Source: Streptococcus orisasini
Lineage (GTDB): Bacteria; Bacillota; Bacilli; Lactobacillales; Streptococcaceae
Assembly (NCBI RefSeq): GCF_001431045.1
Contig: NZ_BCLE01000025.1
Location: 1 to 53,571 of the forward strand
DNA: 53,571 bases
Reading direction: 5' to 3'
In this document: positions 37,714 to 44,925 of the stretch, one piece after another
Numbering within the stretch: the first letter of the stretch is position 1
Layout of the letters: every line of letters begins with the position of its first letter
Made by a program: the position numbers and the translations under genes
The notes under the pieces: model-generated
The model's input: only the letters and a program-made list of their open reading frames with translations
Database searches by the model: none
Told to the model about the DNA's origin: nothing

Positions 37714-37961
37714 AGTCCTTTCGAGTTAGGGTCAGTCTTTTGTTTAAATAAAAAGATTTTTAAAATGTCTGACTGTTCTATTATTGCAATAATGCTAAAC
37801 TAAGCTGAATAACAATTTTCAATTTTTGGTTGATCCCACTCCCTTTTTAATTTTTGAAGCGTATGAGAGCATGGCAGATTTGAATGTTGCTGCAGGTTAT
37901 GAAATTATAAAATGTATTATTTCTGAAAAGGGACTGAAAAATACATGTTTCGTTTTTATTA

Positions 37962-38021
37962 TGTTATAATAGTTAAGTTGTTAAATAACTAAAGCCTTAT
38001 AAGGCAGCTTCGCACTGCCTT
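37962..38021 (+). promoter_or_regulatory. cshA promoter and leader with alternative hairpins
   Basis: TGTTATAAT (37962-37970) is an extended -10. The leader contains the palindrome GCCTTATAAGGC (37994-38005) and a perfect hairpin AAGGCAG-cttcgca-CTGCCTT (38001-38021) followed by TTTAG. The two share AAGGC and cannot form together, which could give attenuation or RNA-dependent feedback. Confidence 0.5.
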
Positions 38022-38037
38022 TTAGAAAGAGAAACCA

Positions 38038-39591
38038 TTGAAATTTACAGAATTAAACTTAGCGAAAGATATTCTTTCTGCCGTTGAAAAAGCTGGCTTT
38101 ACTGAGCCCTCACCTATTCAGGAATTGACCATTCCTTTGGCCTTGGAAGGCAAAGACGTTATTGGTCAAGCCCAAACAGGGACAGGAAAAACAGCAGCTT
38201 TTGGTCTGCCGACCTTAAATAAAATTAATGTTGCCAGCAGCCTTGTGCAGGCTCTTGTGATTGCTCCTACGCGTGAATTGGCTGTTCAAAGTCAGGAAGA
38301 GCTGTTCCGTTTTGGCCGTGAAAAAGGAGTAAAGGTTCGTTCGGTTTACGGCGGATCCAGTATTGAAAAACAAATCAAGGCTCTGAAATCAGGTGCTCAT
38401 ATTGTTGTTGGGACGCCGGGCCGCCTGCTTGACTTGATCAAACGCAAAGCGCTTAAACTTAATCATGTTGAAACCTTGATTCTTGATGAAGCCGATGAAA
38501 TGCTTAACATGGGCTTCTTAGAGGATATTGAAGCGATTATTTCCCGTGTGCCCGAAAACCGTCAAACGCTGCTCTTTTCTGCTACCATGCCTGATGCTAT
38601 CAAAAATATCGGCGTGAAATTCATGAAGGAGCCAGAGCATGTTAAGATTGCTGCCAAGGAATTGACGACTGATTTGGTTGATCAATATTATGTCCGTGTT
38701 AGGGAAAATGAAAAATTTGATACCATGACGCGCTTCATAGATGTGGAGCAGCCAGATCTTGCTATTGTTTTTGGTCGGACCAAGCGTCGGGTGGATGAAT
38801 TGACCCGCGGTTTGAAACTGCGTGGTTATCGTGCAGAAGGAATTCACGGTGATTTGGATCAAGGGAAACGCCTGCGTGTTCTTCGTGATTTTAAAAATGA
38901 CAACCTTGATATCTTGGTGGCGACAGATGTGGCTGCACGTGGACTAGATATTTCAGGAGTGACTCATGTCTACAACTATGACATTCCTCAGGATCCAGAG
39001 AGTTATGTTCACCGCATTGGTCGTACAGGCCGTGCCGGTAAGCACGGACAGTCTGTGACCTTTGTTGCTCCCAATGAAATGGGCTACCTGCAAATCATTG
39101 AAAATCTAATCAAAAAACGTATGAAGGGAATGAAACCAGCAACTGCCGAGGAAGCCTTTCATGCTACTAAAAAAGTCGCTCTTAAGAAAATTGAACGTGA
39201 TTTTGAAGATGATAAAATCCGTTCTAATTTTGAAAAATTCACTGATGATGCTAAAAAATTGGCTGCTGAATTTTCACCGGAAGAACTGGCGCAGTACATC
39301 CTGACTCTAACAGTTCAAGATCCGGAGATGATGCCTAAGGTTGAAATTGCCAGAGAAAAACCGCTGCCCTTTAAATTTGTCGGTGGTAAAGGCAGAGGCC
39401 GCGGCGATGACCGCCGTAACGGTCGGCGCGGCCGCAATGACAGCCGCAATCGCGATAGGGGTCGCCGTGAATTCAAGCGGATATCCAACAAGAACCGCAA
39501 GGATTTTGAAAACAAGGGCAACAAGCGCCCTCACCGCACCTCGAATGAAAAGAAAAACGGCTTCACTATCCGTAATAAGGGTGACAGATAA
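38038..39591 (+). CDS. cshA: DEAD-box ATP-dependent RNA helicase CshA
   Basis: This cytosolic RNA helicase of 517 residues takes part in RNA decay and ribosome assembly. The helicase motifs are: Q motif PSPIQELTIPLALEG, AQTGTGKTAAF (about 44), PTRELAVQ, TPGRLLDL, LDEADEML (about 149), LFSATMP (about 180), VATDVAARGLDISG and HRIGRTGRAGK (about 325). The C-terminal tail (about 455-517) is rich in Arg, Gly, Asp and Asn and is probably disordered and RNA-binding. The start is a TTG, which gives the family N-terminus MKFTELNL; no ATG is available nearby. A weak ribosome site AGAAAGAGA precedes it. Confidence 0.95.
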   Translation: MKFTELNLAKDILSAVEKAGFTEPSPIQELTIPLALEGKDVIGQAQTGTGKTAAFGLPTLNKINVASSLVQALVIAPTRELAVQSQEELFRFGREKGVKVRSVYGGSSIEKQIKALKSGAHIVVGTPGRLLDLIKRKALKLNHVETLILDEADEMLNMGFLEDIEAIISRVPENRQTLLFSATMPDAIKNIGVKFMKEPEHVKIAAKELTTDLVDQYYVRVRENEKFDTMTRFIDVEQPDLAIVFGRTKRRVDELTRGLKLRGYRAEGIHGDLDQGKRLRVLRDFKNDNLDILVATDVAARGLDISGVTHVYNYDIPQDPESYVHRIGRTGRAGKHGQSVTFVAPNEMGYLQIIENLIKKRMKGMKPATAEEAFHATKKVALKKIERDFEDDKIRSNFEKFTDDAKKLAAEFSPEELAQYILTLTVQDPEMMPKVEIAREKPLPFKFVGGKGRGRGDDRRNGRRGRNDSRNRDRGRREFKRISNKNRKDFENKGNKRPHRTSNEKKNGFTIRNKGDR

Positions 39592-39597
39592 GCATTC

Positions 39598-39634
39598 AAA
39601 CTCTCTTGAAACCTGTGTTTCAGGAGAGTTTTTT
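39598..39634 (+). terminator. Terminator of cshA
   Basis: AAACTCTC-TGAAAC pairs with GTTTCA-GAGAGTTT, followed by T residues. Confidence 0.9.
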
Positions 39635-39757
39635 AATTTAAATCAAATGAATAGTTCAGGGGGAATAATCAGAAAATTTACTCTTTTTTTGTGGTTCAGT
39701 ATCGATTTTATTAAATAACTAGAATTGCCTTTGAATAGGAAAAAATTAAGGATTAAA

Positions 39758-39925
39758 ATGACCATGTGGTTTTTGAAAACTTTCGGAAATATTTCATGCT
39801 TGGTTAGAAATTTTATGAAAATAAAAAACAGTAAGGTTCTACCTTGTCTTAGAACTGAAGCAATCGGTGTCGTTTCGGGCGCCTATGCTGGTGCTAAAAA
39901 TGGTTGGGGAGATGGCGGCTTTTGA
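39758..39925 (+). pseudogene. Possible bacteriocin-gene remnant
   Basis: A 55-codon frame whose C-terminal third, AIGVVSGAYAGAKNGWGDGG, has the Gly/Ala/small-residue pattern of class II streptococcal bacteriocins, but a clean double-glycine leader is missing and the peptide ends early. The N-terminal part (MTMWFLKTFGNISCLVRNF) does not look like a leader. It is followed by small membrane-peptide genes as in bacteriocin/immunity clusters. Identification is by composition only. Confidence 0.35.
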
Positions 39926-40021
39926 TAATATACCGTTTTTTGATTAACTTCGCTTGGCCTTATTGTAATGGTTATACTTATCTTATTAAGTAAAACAGAC
40001 TTAGAAAAGGAAGGACATGTC

Positions 40022-40162
40022 ATGGAAGGATTTTCTGGACTTCTATTAATGCTGGTTCTCTGCGCCTTAGCAGTTATTTCTTACCGCAGTAAACATATTA
40101 TTGTTTCATTTATTTGCTTTTTTCTTTTTGTTGGTCTTTGTATTTATAGCATTTTACACTAA
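40022..40162 (+). CDS. Small two-helix membrane peptide (immunity-like)
   Basis: 46 residues with two hydrophobic helices (about 5-20 and 25-44) split by YRSKH. The ribosome site AAGGAAGGAC is 4-8 nt before the ATG. Small peptides of this type are common as bacteriocin immunity or accessory proteins, which would fit the neighbour at 39758, but the sequence is not one I recognise. Confidence 0.5.
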   Translation: MEGFSGLLLMLVLCALAVISYRSKHIIVSFICFFLFVGLCIYSILH

Positions 40163-40215
40163 AAAACAAGCAGCAGGTACTGGTATTTAATAACGGGAGG
40201 CGATTGAGATTAATT

Positions 40216-40311
40216 ATGAAGTATATTGTGCTTATAATCATCGGTGCTATATCAGCAATTGTAGGACGAATTATTTTGAATAAACTAAATAAAAACATGG
40301 TAACAAAGTGA
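40216..40311 (+). CDS. Very small membrane peptide
   Basis: 31 residues: a hydrophobic helix (YIVLIIIGAISAIVGRIIL) and a basic tail (NKLNKNMVTK). GGGAGG lies at 40195-40200; an in-frame TTG at 40204 could be the start instead but is only 3 nt from that site. No family recognised. Confidence 0.4.
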   Translation: MKYIVLIIIGAISAIVGRIILNKLNKNMVTK

Positions 40312-40345
40312 TGCAGTCTTCTCCTATCGGAGATGGTGCAATTTG

Positions 40346-40501
40346 ATGCGCTTGCTGACAGATTTGCAGGACTTGCAAACACAGCTCCTATTTTTCGGCT
40401 ATAATTTTCTGTCAAGAATGTTGAGGAGATGCTTAAGCAATCTTAATCCTCATGTCTATCATGGTGCCGGGGATTTTTCTGAAAATCTCGAATACTATTA
40501 A
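40346..40501 (+). CDS. Short open frame of unknown status
   Basis: 51 codons starting MRLLTDLQDLQTQLLFFGYN and ending SENLEYY. No clear ribosome site and no family recognised. It may be a fragment of a larger lost gene; another frame here (MVQFDALADRFAGLANTAP) is equally possible. Confidence 0.25.
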   Translation: MRLLTDLQDLQTQLLFFGYNFLSRMLRRCLSNLNPHVYHGAGDFSENLEYY

Positions 40502-40512
40502 AAATAAAAGGA

Positions 40513-40548
40513 AGGCTGGGACAGTATTTGTCTCGGTTTTTTTTGGTG
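40513..40548 (+). terminator. Terminator after the small-peptide region
   Basis: GCTGGGACA and TGTCTCGG(T) form a stem with one or two G-U pairs, followed by eight T. Confidence 0.75.
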
Positions 40549-40592
40549 TATTTTTTCTAAAATATTTTTAGAAAAGATGAACCAAATTAAAG

Positions 40593-40620
40593 TAGAAAGC
40601 GCTTTATTAAATGATATGAT
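40593..40620 (+). promoter_or_regulatory. Promoter region of the PTS operon with cre-like palindrome
   Basis: GAAAGCGCTTT (40595-40605) is a perfect cre core overlapping the expected -35, and TATGAT (40615-40620) is a good -10. The -35 itself is poor, suggesting activation by the operon's own PRD regulator and repression by CcpA. Coordinates may be off by one base. Confidence 0.5.
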
Positions 40621-40651
40621 AGATTTAGAAAATATCTCGAGGTAAATTTGG

Positions 40652-41131
40652 ATGAAAGGAGGGATTAAACTGTTAAGCAAACAATTAAAACGGGCCTTTA
40701 TTCAGTTAGATATTGATGCTGATAGCTTTGAGGAGGCTATTGAGAAATCTATGCTGCCCCTAAAAGAAGCTGCTGCTGTTTCTCAGCAGTACATTGATGA
40801 AGTGATTAAGATTTATCATGAAACAGGTCCCTATATTGTATTAATGAGACATGTTGCTCTGCCCCATGCACCGGGCCATTTTGGAGCCCAAAAAATGGCT
40901 ATCGGATTTACGAGACTTAAACGTCCCATCGTTTCAGGAAATAAAGATAATGATCCAGTCAAATTCTTATTTCCGCTCAGTGCTCCTGACAGCCACTCGC
41001 ACATTGCTTTGCTGTCAGAATTGGCGGATTTGCTCGGAAATTCTGATTTTTTGGAGGAAATGGCTCTTGTTAAGGATGCCGATGGATTTATCGCAATTTT
41101 AGAAAAATATGAAGGAGATCAAAATGTATAA
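40652..41131 (+). CDS. PTS system EIIA component, ascorbate/mannitol-fructose type
   Basis: A 159-residue EIIA domain (PTS_EIIA_2 family) that takes phosphate from HPr and passes it to EIIB. The phosphorylated His is in MRHVALPHAPGHFGAQK (about residue 70). SPDSHSHIALL-type text (here APDSHSHIALLSELADLL) is also conserved. GAGG lies 9 nt before the ATG; a perfect AAAGGAGGG immediately after the ATG is puzzling and may point to a start a few codons later. It overlaps EIIB by 8 bp. It is the first gene of a seven-gene operon. Confidence 0.9.
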   Translation: MKGGIKLLSKQLKRAFIQLDIDADSFEEAIEKSMLPLKEAAAVSQQYIDEVIKIYHETGPYIVLMRHVALPHAPGHFGAQKMAIGFTRLKRPIVSGNKDNDPVKFLFPLSAPDSHSHIALLSELADLLGNSDFLEEMALVKDADGFIAILEKYEGDQNV

Positions 41132-41408
41132 AGCTTTAGTAGCCTGCCGAGCTGGTGTTGGTTCCAGTTTGATGTTAAAAATAAAAGTAGCAGAAGTCGT
41201 GAACGAAAATAATCTGCCTGTTGAAGTGGAACATTCGTCCTTGGATGCAGTTCCTGGATTTGACGGTGACTTTATTATAACTCTTGTCGATGTTGCAGAA
41301 GAACTGCGCGAACAAGGGGTTAAGCAGACCGTTATCGGTATGACAAGTGTTGTTGATAAAAATGAGATCAAAGAAAAATTAGAAGCAGCCTTGAGAGAAA
41401 AAGAGTAA
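41124..41408 (+). CDS. PTS system EIIB component, ascorbate type
   Basis: A 94-residue Rossmann-like EIIB with the phospho-Cys at residue 8 in ALVACRAGVGSSLML. It takes phosphate from EIIA and passes it to the sugar bound by EIIC. The ATG at 41124 follows GAAGGAG and overlaps the EIIA stop; an in-frame ATG at 41109 lies upstream of that site and is less likely. Confidence 0.9.
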   Translation: MYKALVACRAGVGSSLMLKIKVAEVVNENNLPVEVEHSSLDAVPGFDGDFIITLVDVAEELREQGVKQTVIGMTSVVDKNEIKEKLEAALREKE

Positions 41409-41429
41409 GGTTTAAAGGAGAACATGATT

Positions 41430-42692
41430 ATGGCATTCATTATTAGTTTTTTAAGTACGCCTGCTGTTTTATTGGGATTGGTTGCTATGATTGGTCTTTT
41501 GGCACAGAAAAAACCGATGACAGATGTTTGGCGGGGGACGTTTAAGACTATTATTGGTTTTTTGGTATTCAGTGCAGGCGGTTCCTTGATGACAACGGTT
41601 CTGCAAAACTTTAATACCCTCTTTCAAACCGGCTTTAAAATTACAGGTGTCATTGCTTCGCCGGAAGCAGCAACGGCTCTGGCTCAGACTTCTTTTGCCT
41701 TGGCTACCAGCTGTACCCTTATTTTAGGCTTTGTAATGAATCTTATTATCGCCCGTGTGACGCCTTTTAAAAATATATTCTTTACGACAGGGCACAGCCT
41801 GTTCTTTGCCTGTGTGTTAACCCTTATTTTTAAAGCTCATCATTTTTCTGATTTAGCAACTATTTTACTGGGCGGTACCCTTTTGGGCTTCTTTTCTGCC
41901 TTTTTGCCTCAGCTCTGCCAGCCTTTTATGAGAAAGATTACCGGCAGTGATGCGGCTGCGATTGGTCATTTTAATATGGTTGGCTATGCGCTTTCAGGCT
42001 ATATTGGAAAATTGTTCAGCAAGCACGAAAAAAATTCCACAGAGAATATCAATTTCCCTAAATGGCTGTCTTTCTTTCGCGATTTTCTGATGGGTGTAGC
42101 CGTAATTATGCTGGTTCTGTTCTATGTATCAGTCTTTGCCGCGGGCAAAGCAGCAACTGACAAATTAGCGGGCGGAACACACTGGCTGGTATTTCCTTTT
42201 GTTCAAGCCTTTACCTTCACAGCAGGAATGTCTGTTTTGATGACAGGTGTTAGGATGTTCTTGGCTGAGATTACTGCTGCCTTTGTTTCTATTTCAGAAA
42301 AATTTATTCCAAATTCCCGTCCTGCCCTGGATGTGCCAACAGTCTTTCCTTACGCTCCGACAGCTGTCATTGTAGGTTTCTTGTCTTCTTACACCGCTGG
42401 ATTGTTTGCTGTTTTAATCATGGCAGCCTTGAAGTTTCCGGTAATCATTATTCCGGCTGCTCATATCTGTTTCTTTTCTGGCGGAACAGCAGGAGTATTT
42501 GGCAATTCTACCGGAGGCTGGCGAGGAGCTGTTTTAGGCTCGTTTGTTGTTGGTTTGCTTCTGGCCTTTTTACCAGTCGTTCTTTATCCACTGTACGGTT
42601 CCTTGGGCATTGAAGGCTCAACCTTCCCAAATGTGGACTATAATGTTATGGGCATTTTACTCCATAAGCTGCTGAGTCTGTTTGGGCTGTAA
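41430..42692 (+). CDS. PTS system EIIC permease, ascorbate (SgaT/UlaA) family
   Basis: A 420-residue polytopic permease of the L-ascorbate superfamily with about ten hydrophobic segments. Recognisable parts are the N-terminal FLSTPAVLLGLVAMIGLLAQKK, the KTIIGFLVFSAGG loop, GHFNMVGYALSG in the middle and HICFFSGGTAGVFGNSTGGW near the C-terminus. The substrate is not necessarily ascorbate: no UlaD/E/F-type enzymes are present. AAGGAG at 41415-41420 favours the ATG at 41430 over 41424. Confidence 0.9.
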   Translation: MAFIISFLSTPAVLLGLVAMIGLLAQKKPMTDVWRGTFKTIIGFLVFSAGGSLMTTVLQNFNTLFQTGFKITGVIASPEAATALAQTSFALATSCTLILGFVMNLIIARVTPFKNIFFTTGHSLFFACVLTLIFKAHHFSDLATILLGGTLLGFFSAFLPQLCQPFMRKITGSDAAAIGHFNMVGYALSGYIGKLFSKHEKNSTENINFPKWLSFFRDFLMGVAVIMLVLFYVSVFAAGKAATDKLAGGTHWLVFPFVQAFTFTAGMSVLMTGVRMFLAEITAAFVSISEKFIPNSRPALDVPTVFPYAPTAVIVGFLSSYTAGLFAVLIMAALKFPVIIIPAAHICFFSGGTAGVFGNSTGGWRGAVLGSFVVGLLLAFLPVVLYPLYGSLGIEGSTFPNVDYNVMGILLHKLLSLFGL

Positions 42693-42698
42693 TCATTT

Positions 42699-42732
42699 AA
42701 CTTGACAAGGAATTTCTTGTTAAGTTTTTTTA
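42699..42732 (+). terminator. Intercistronic terminator-like hairpin after EIIC
   Basis: AACTTGACAAG pairs with CTTGTTAAGTT (one G-U) and is followed by a run of T. It lies inside the operon, so it may lower expression of the downstream enzymes relative to the transporter. Confidence 0.7.
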
Positions 42733-42752
42733 GAAGAAAGTGGGAATTGAAT

Positions 42753-43373
42753 ATGAATACAGAAACTGTAACAAACTACATTAAGGCAATAGAAGAAAAC
42801 TATAATCATTTTTTGAAAACTGTAGCTATTGAAGACTTGGAAAAAGCTGCTGATTTAATTTTGACCAGTCAAAAAGAAAAGGGTCGGGTTCATGTGACTG
42901 GAATAGGAAAACCCAGCCATGTTGCCCAATATATTTCAGCTTTGCTGTCATCAACAGGAACCAAGGCTTATTTTTTAGATGCTACCGAAGCTGTCCATGG
43001 TTCTGCTGGTCAAGTTGAATCAGGAGATGTTGTTATCGCTATTTCAAACAGCGGAGAAACTTCGGAATTAAAAGCCACGGTTTCAGCGCTGAAAAACATT
43101 GGTGCCAAATTAATTGGAGTCAGTGGTGGGAAAGAGTCGTGGCTAAAGAAAGAATCAGATGTTTTTCTTTATGCCGGTGTTGCAAGTGAAGGAGACTCGA
43201 CCAATAAACCGCCGAGATTATCTATTTTAGCAGAAGTAACTGTTTTGCAGTGTCTGTCTATTTTGCTGCAAGAAGCATCAAACCTAACGATGGAAAAATA
43301 TTATAGATGGCATCCGGGAGGCCGTCTGGGGGACTCTGTCAAAAAGCAATTAGAGGCGGTGAATAAGTCATGA
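42753..43373 (+). CDS. SIS-domain sugar-phosphate isomerase (GutQ/KpsF-like)
   Basis: A 206-residue single SIS domain. Sugar-phosphate contacts are suggested by VTGIGKPSHVAQYISALL (about 46), AISNSGETSELKATV (about 95) and the C-terminal WHPGGRLGDSVKKQL, which matches the HPGGxLG motif of arabinose-5-phosphate isomerases; no CBS domains follow. The ATG at 42753 is preferred over upstream in-frame starts because the family N-terminus begins there. It ends by overlapping the aldolase start by 4 bp. The substrate is unknown. Confidence 0.87.
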   Translation: MNTETVTNYIKAIEENYNHFLKTVAIEDLEKAADLILTSQKEKGRVHVTGIGKPSHVAQYISALLSSTGTKAYFLDATEAVHGSAGQVESGDVVIAISNSGETSELKATVSALKNIGAKLIGVSGGKESWLKKESDVFLYAGVASEGDSTNKPPRLSILAEVTVLQCLSILLQEASNLTMEKYYRWHPGGRLGDSVKKQLEAVNKS

Positions 43374-44272
43374 AAATAAAGGGACTGATTACGGCAATGG
43401 TGACGCCCCTGGATGAAAAGGGCATTAATGAAGCAGCAACTCGCCGTTTGGTTAATCGTCTCATTGCAGAAGGTGTGAGTGGTCTTTTCATTCTGGGAAC
43501 AAATGGTGAGTTTTATGCTTTGAGCAGGGAAGAAAAGGAGAAATTAGCTGCTCTTGTTGTTGAAGAAGTTCACGGCCGTGTTCCTGTTTTTGCAGGTTCA
43601 GGCGGTATTTCTACTGCCCAAGTTATTGAGTTGTCTAATCGGTTTGCAGAACTGGGAGTCGATGCTCTTTCTGTCATTACGCCTTTTCTGATGAAGCTGA
43701 CAGACAGAGAGCTGATAAATCATTATAAAGAAATTGCTCGTGCGGTTTCGCTGCCGATTATTCTCTATAATATTCCAGCAAATACAGGCAACAATATCTC
43801 AGCAGCAGTTTATCAGGAGCTGTTGAAAATACCTTCTATTGTCGCCATTAAAGACAGCAGCGGAGATTTACAGCAGCTGAAGACCTACATAAAACATAAT
43901 CACCGAGATGATTTTGCTGTTCTGGTTGGGTCTGACTCTAAAATTTTGGCAGGCTTGCAGCTGGGAGCTGACGGTGCAGTGGCTGCCACATCAAATGTCT
44001 TAACAAGGACAGATGTTGGCATATATGAGTCTTTCAGAAAAAATGATTTAGAGACCGCTCGACAGCTGCAAAATAGTATTGAAGACTTTCGATACCTACT
44101 GAAACTTTCGAGTGTTCCAAGTGTTCTGAAATATTCGATGAATATGATTGGCTATCAGGTTGGTTCCCCTAAACTGCCGATTCTGCCAGTTTCAAAAAAA
44201 TTTCACGATGAGATAAAAAAGACCTTGGAAAGCTATAAGGTTGTTGAAGCATTTGACTTTGTAAAGGAGTAA
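43370..44272 (+). CDS. DapA/NAL-family class I aldolase or lyase
   Basis: A 300-residue TIM-barrel enzyme that forms a Schiff base with a 2-keto acid. Key residues are Lys161 in IVAIKDSSGD, Tyr133 in ILYNIPANTG and the carboxylate loop GTNGEF (43-48). The family includes dihydrodipicolinate synthase, N-acetylneuraminate lyase and 2-keto-3-deoxy-sugar-acid aldolases. In a PTS operon with a KDPG-type aldolase, a catabolic aldolase is more likely than lysine synthesis. ATGA overlap with the SIS gene implies coupled translation. Confidence 0.88.
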   Translation: MKIKGLITAMVTPLDEKGINEAATRRLVNRLIAEGVSGLFILGTNGEFYALSREEKEKLAALVVEEVHGRVPVFAGSGGISTAQVIELSNRFAELGVDALSVITPFLMKLTDRELINHYKEIARAVSLPIILYNIPANTGNNISAAVYQELLKIPSIVAIKDSSGDLQQLKTYIKHNHRDDFAVLVGSDSKILAGLQLGADGAVAATSNVLTRTDVGIYESFRKNDLETARQLQNSIEDFRYLLKLSSVPSVLKYSMNMIGYQVGSPKLPILPVSKKFHDEIKKTLESYKVVEAFDFVKE

Positions 44273-44275
44273 AAG

Positions 44276-44905
44276 ATGAGAAAATTAGCAGTATTAAATC
44301 GCATTCATGATGAAAAAGTCATGGCCATTGTACGGGTTGATAATCTAGAGAGAGCCAAGGAAATAGCTGAAGGCTGTTTGGAAGGCGGCATTTCCATTCT
44401 TGAAATCAGTTATACCAATAATAATGCCGGAGATATAATCGAACAGCTGCATGCTATTTATGGTGACGAGCTGCTAATCGGTGCTGGGACTGTTTTAGAC
44501 AGTGAAACCGCCAGACAGGCCATGTTAAAGGGGGCACAGTTTATTATTGCTCCAAATTTTAGCAGCAGTGTTGCCAGCATTTGTAACAGATATCATATTC
44601 CTTACATGCCGGGCTGCTTTTCGCTTACTGAGGTAACGGATGCCTTGACAGCAGGAGCTGATATGATCAAGGCCTTTCCTTCTTCTGCCTTTTTCGGGCC
44701 TAAAATCGTCTCAACCATCAAGGTTCCCCTGCCCTATGTTCCTATATTATCATCAGGCGGAGCTACTGTAGAAAATATTAAAGACTGGCTGGAAGAAGGG
44801 GTTGACTGCATTGGCATTGGCACCCTGTTGACTAAGGGAAGCAAGACCGAAATTGCTGAAAATGCTAGAAAAATAAGGGCAGCTATCTCTAACTTTAAAC
44901 AATAA
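44276..44905 (+). CDS. KDPG/KHG-family aldolase
   Basis: A 209-residue class I aldolase of the Eda fold. The Schiff-base Lys is at 132 (DMIKAFPSS), the catalytic Glu at 43 (ILEISYTNN) and GAGTV at 69-73. The segment that carries Arg49 in E. coli Eda (LEVTLRT) reads LEISYTN here, so the usual KDPG phosphate or carboxylate contact is changed and the substrate probably differs. It starts 3 bp after the DapA-like gene. Two Schiff-base aldolases side by side are unusual for one pathway. Confidence 0.88.
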   Translation: MRKLAVLNRIHDEKVMAIVRVDNLERAKEIAEGCLEGGISILEISYTNNNAGDIIEQLHAIYGDELLIGAGTVLDSETARQAMLKGAQFIIAPNFSSSVASICNRYHIPYMPGCFSLTEVTDALTAGADMIKAFPSSAFFGPKIVSTIKVPLPYVPILSSGGATVENIKDWLEEGVDCIGIGTLLTKGSKTEIAENARKIRAAISNFKQ

Positions 44906-44925
44906 ATTCTAATGAGGAGAGCGTT

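Noticed and set aside
37860..37970. A 40-codon frame containing YESMADLNVAAGYEIIKC before cshA
   Set aside because: It has no clear start or ribosome site, runs into the cshA promoter and matches no family I know; it is kept only as a possible remnant.
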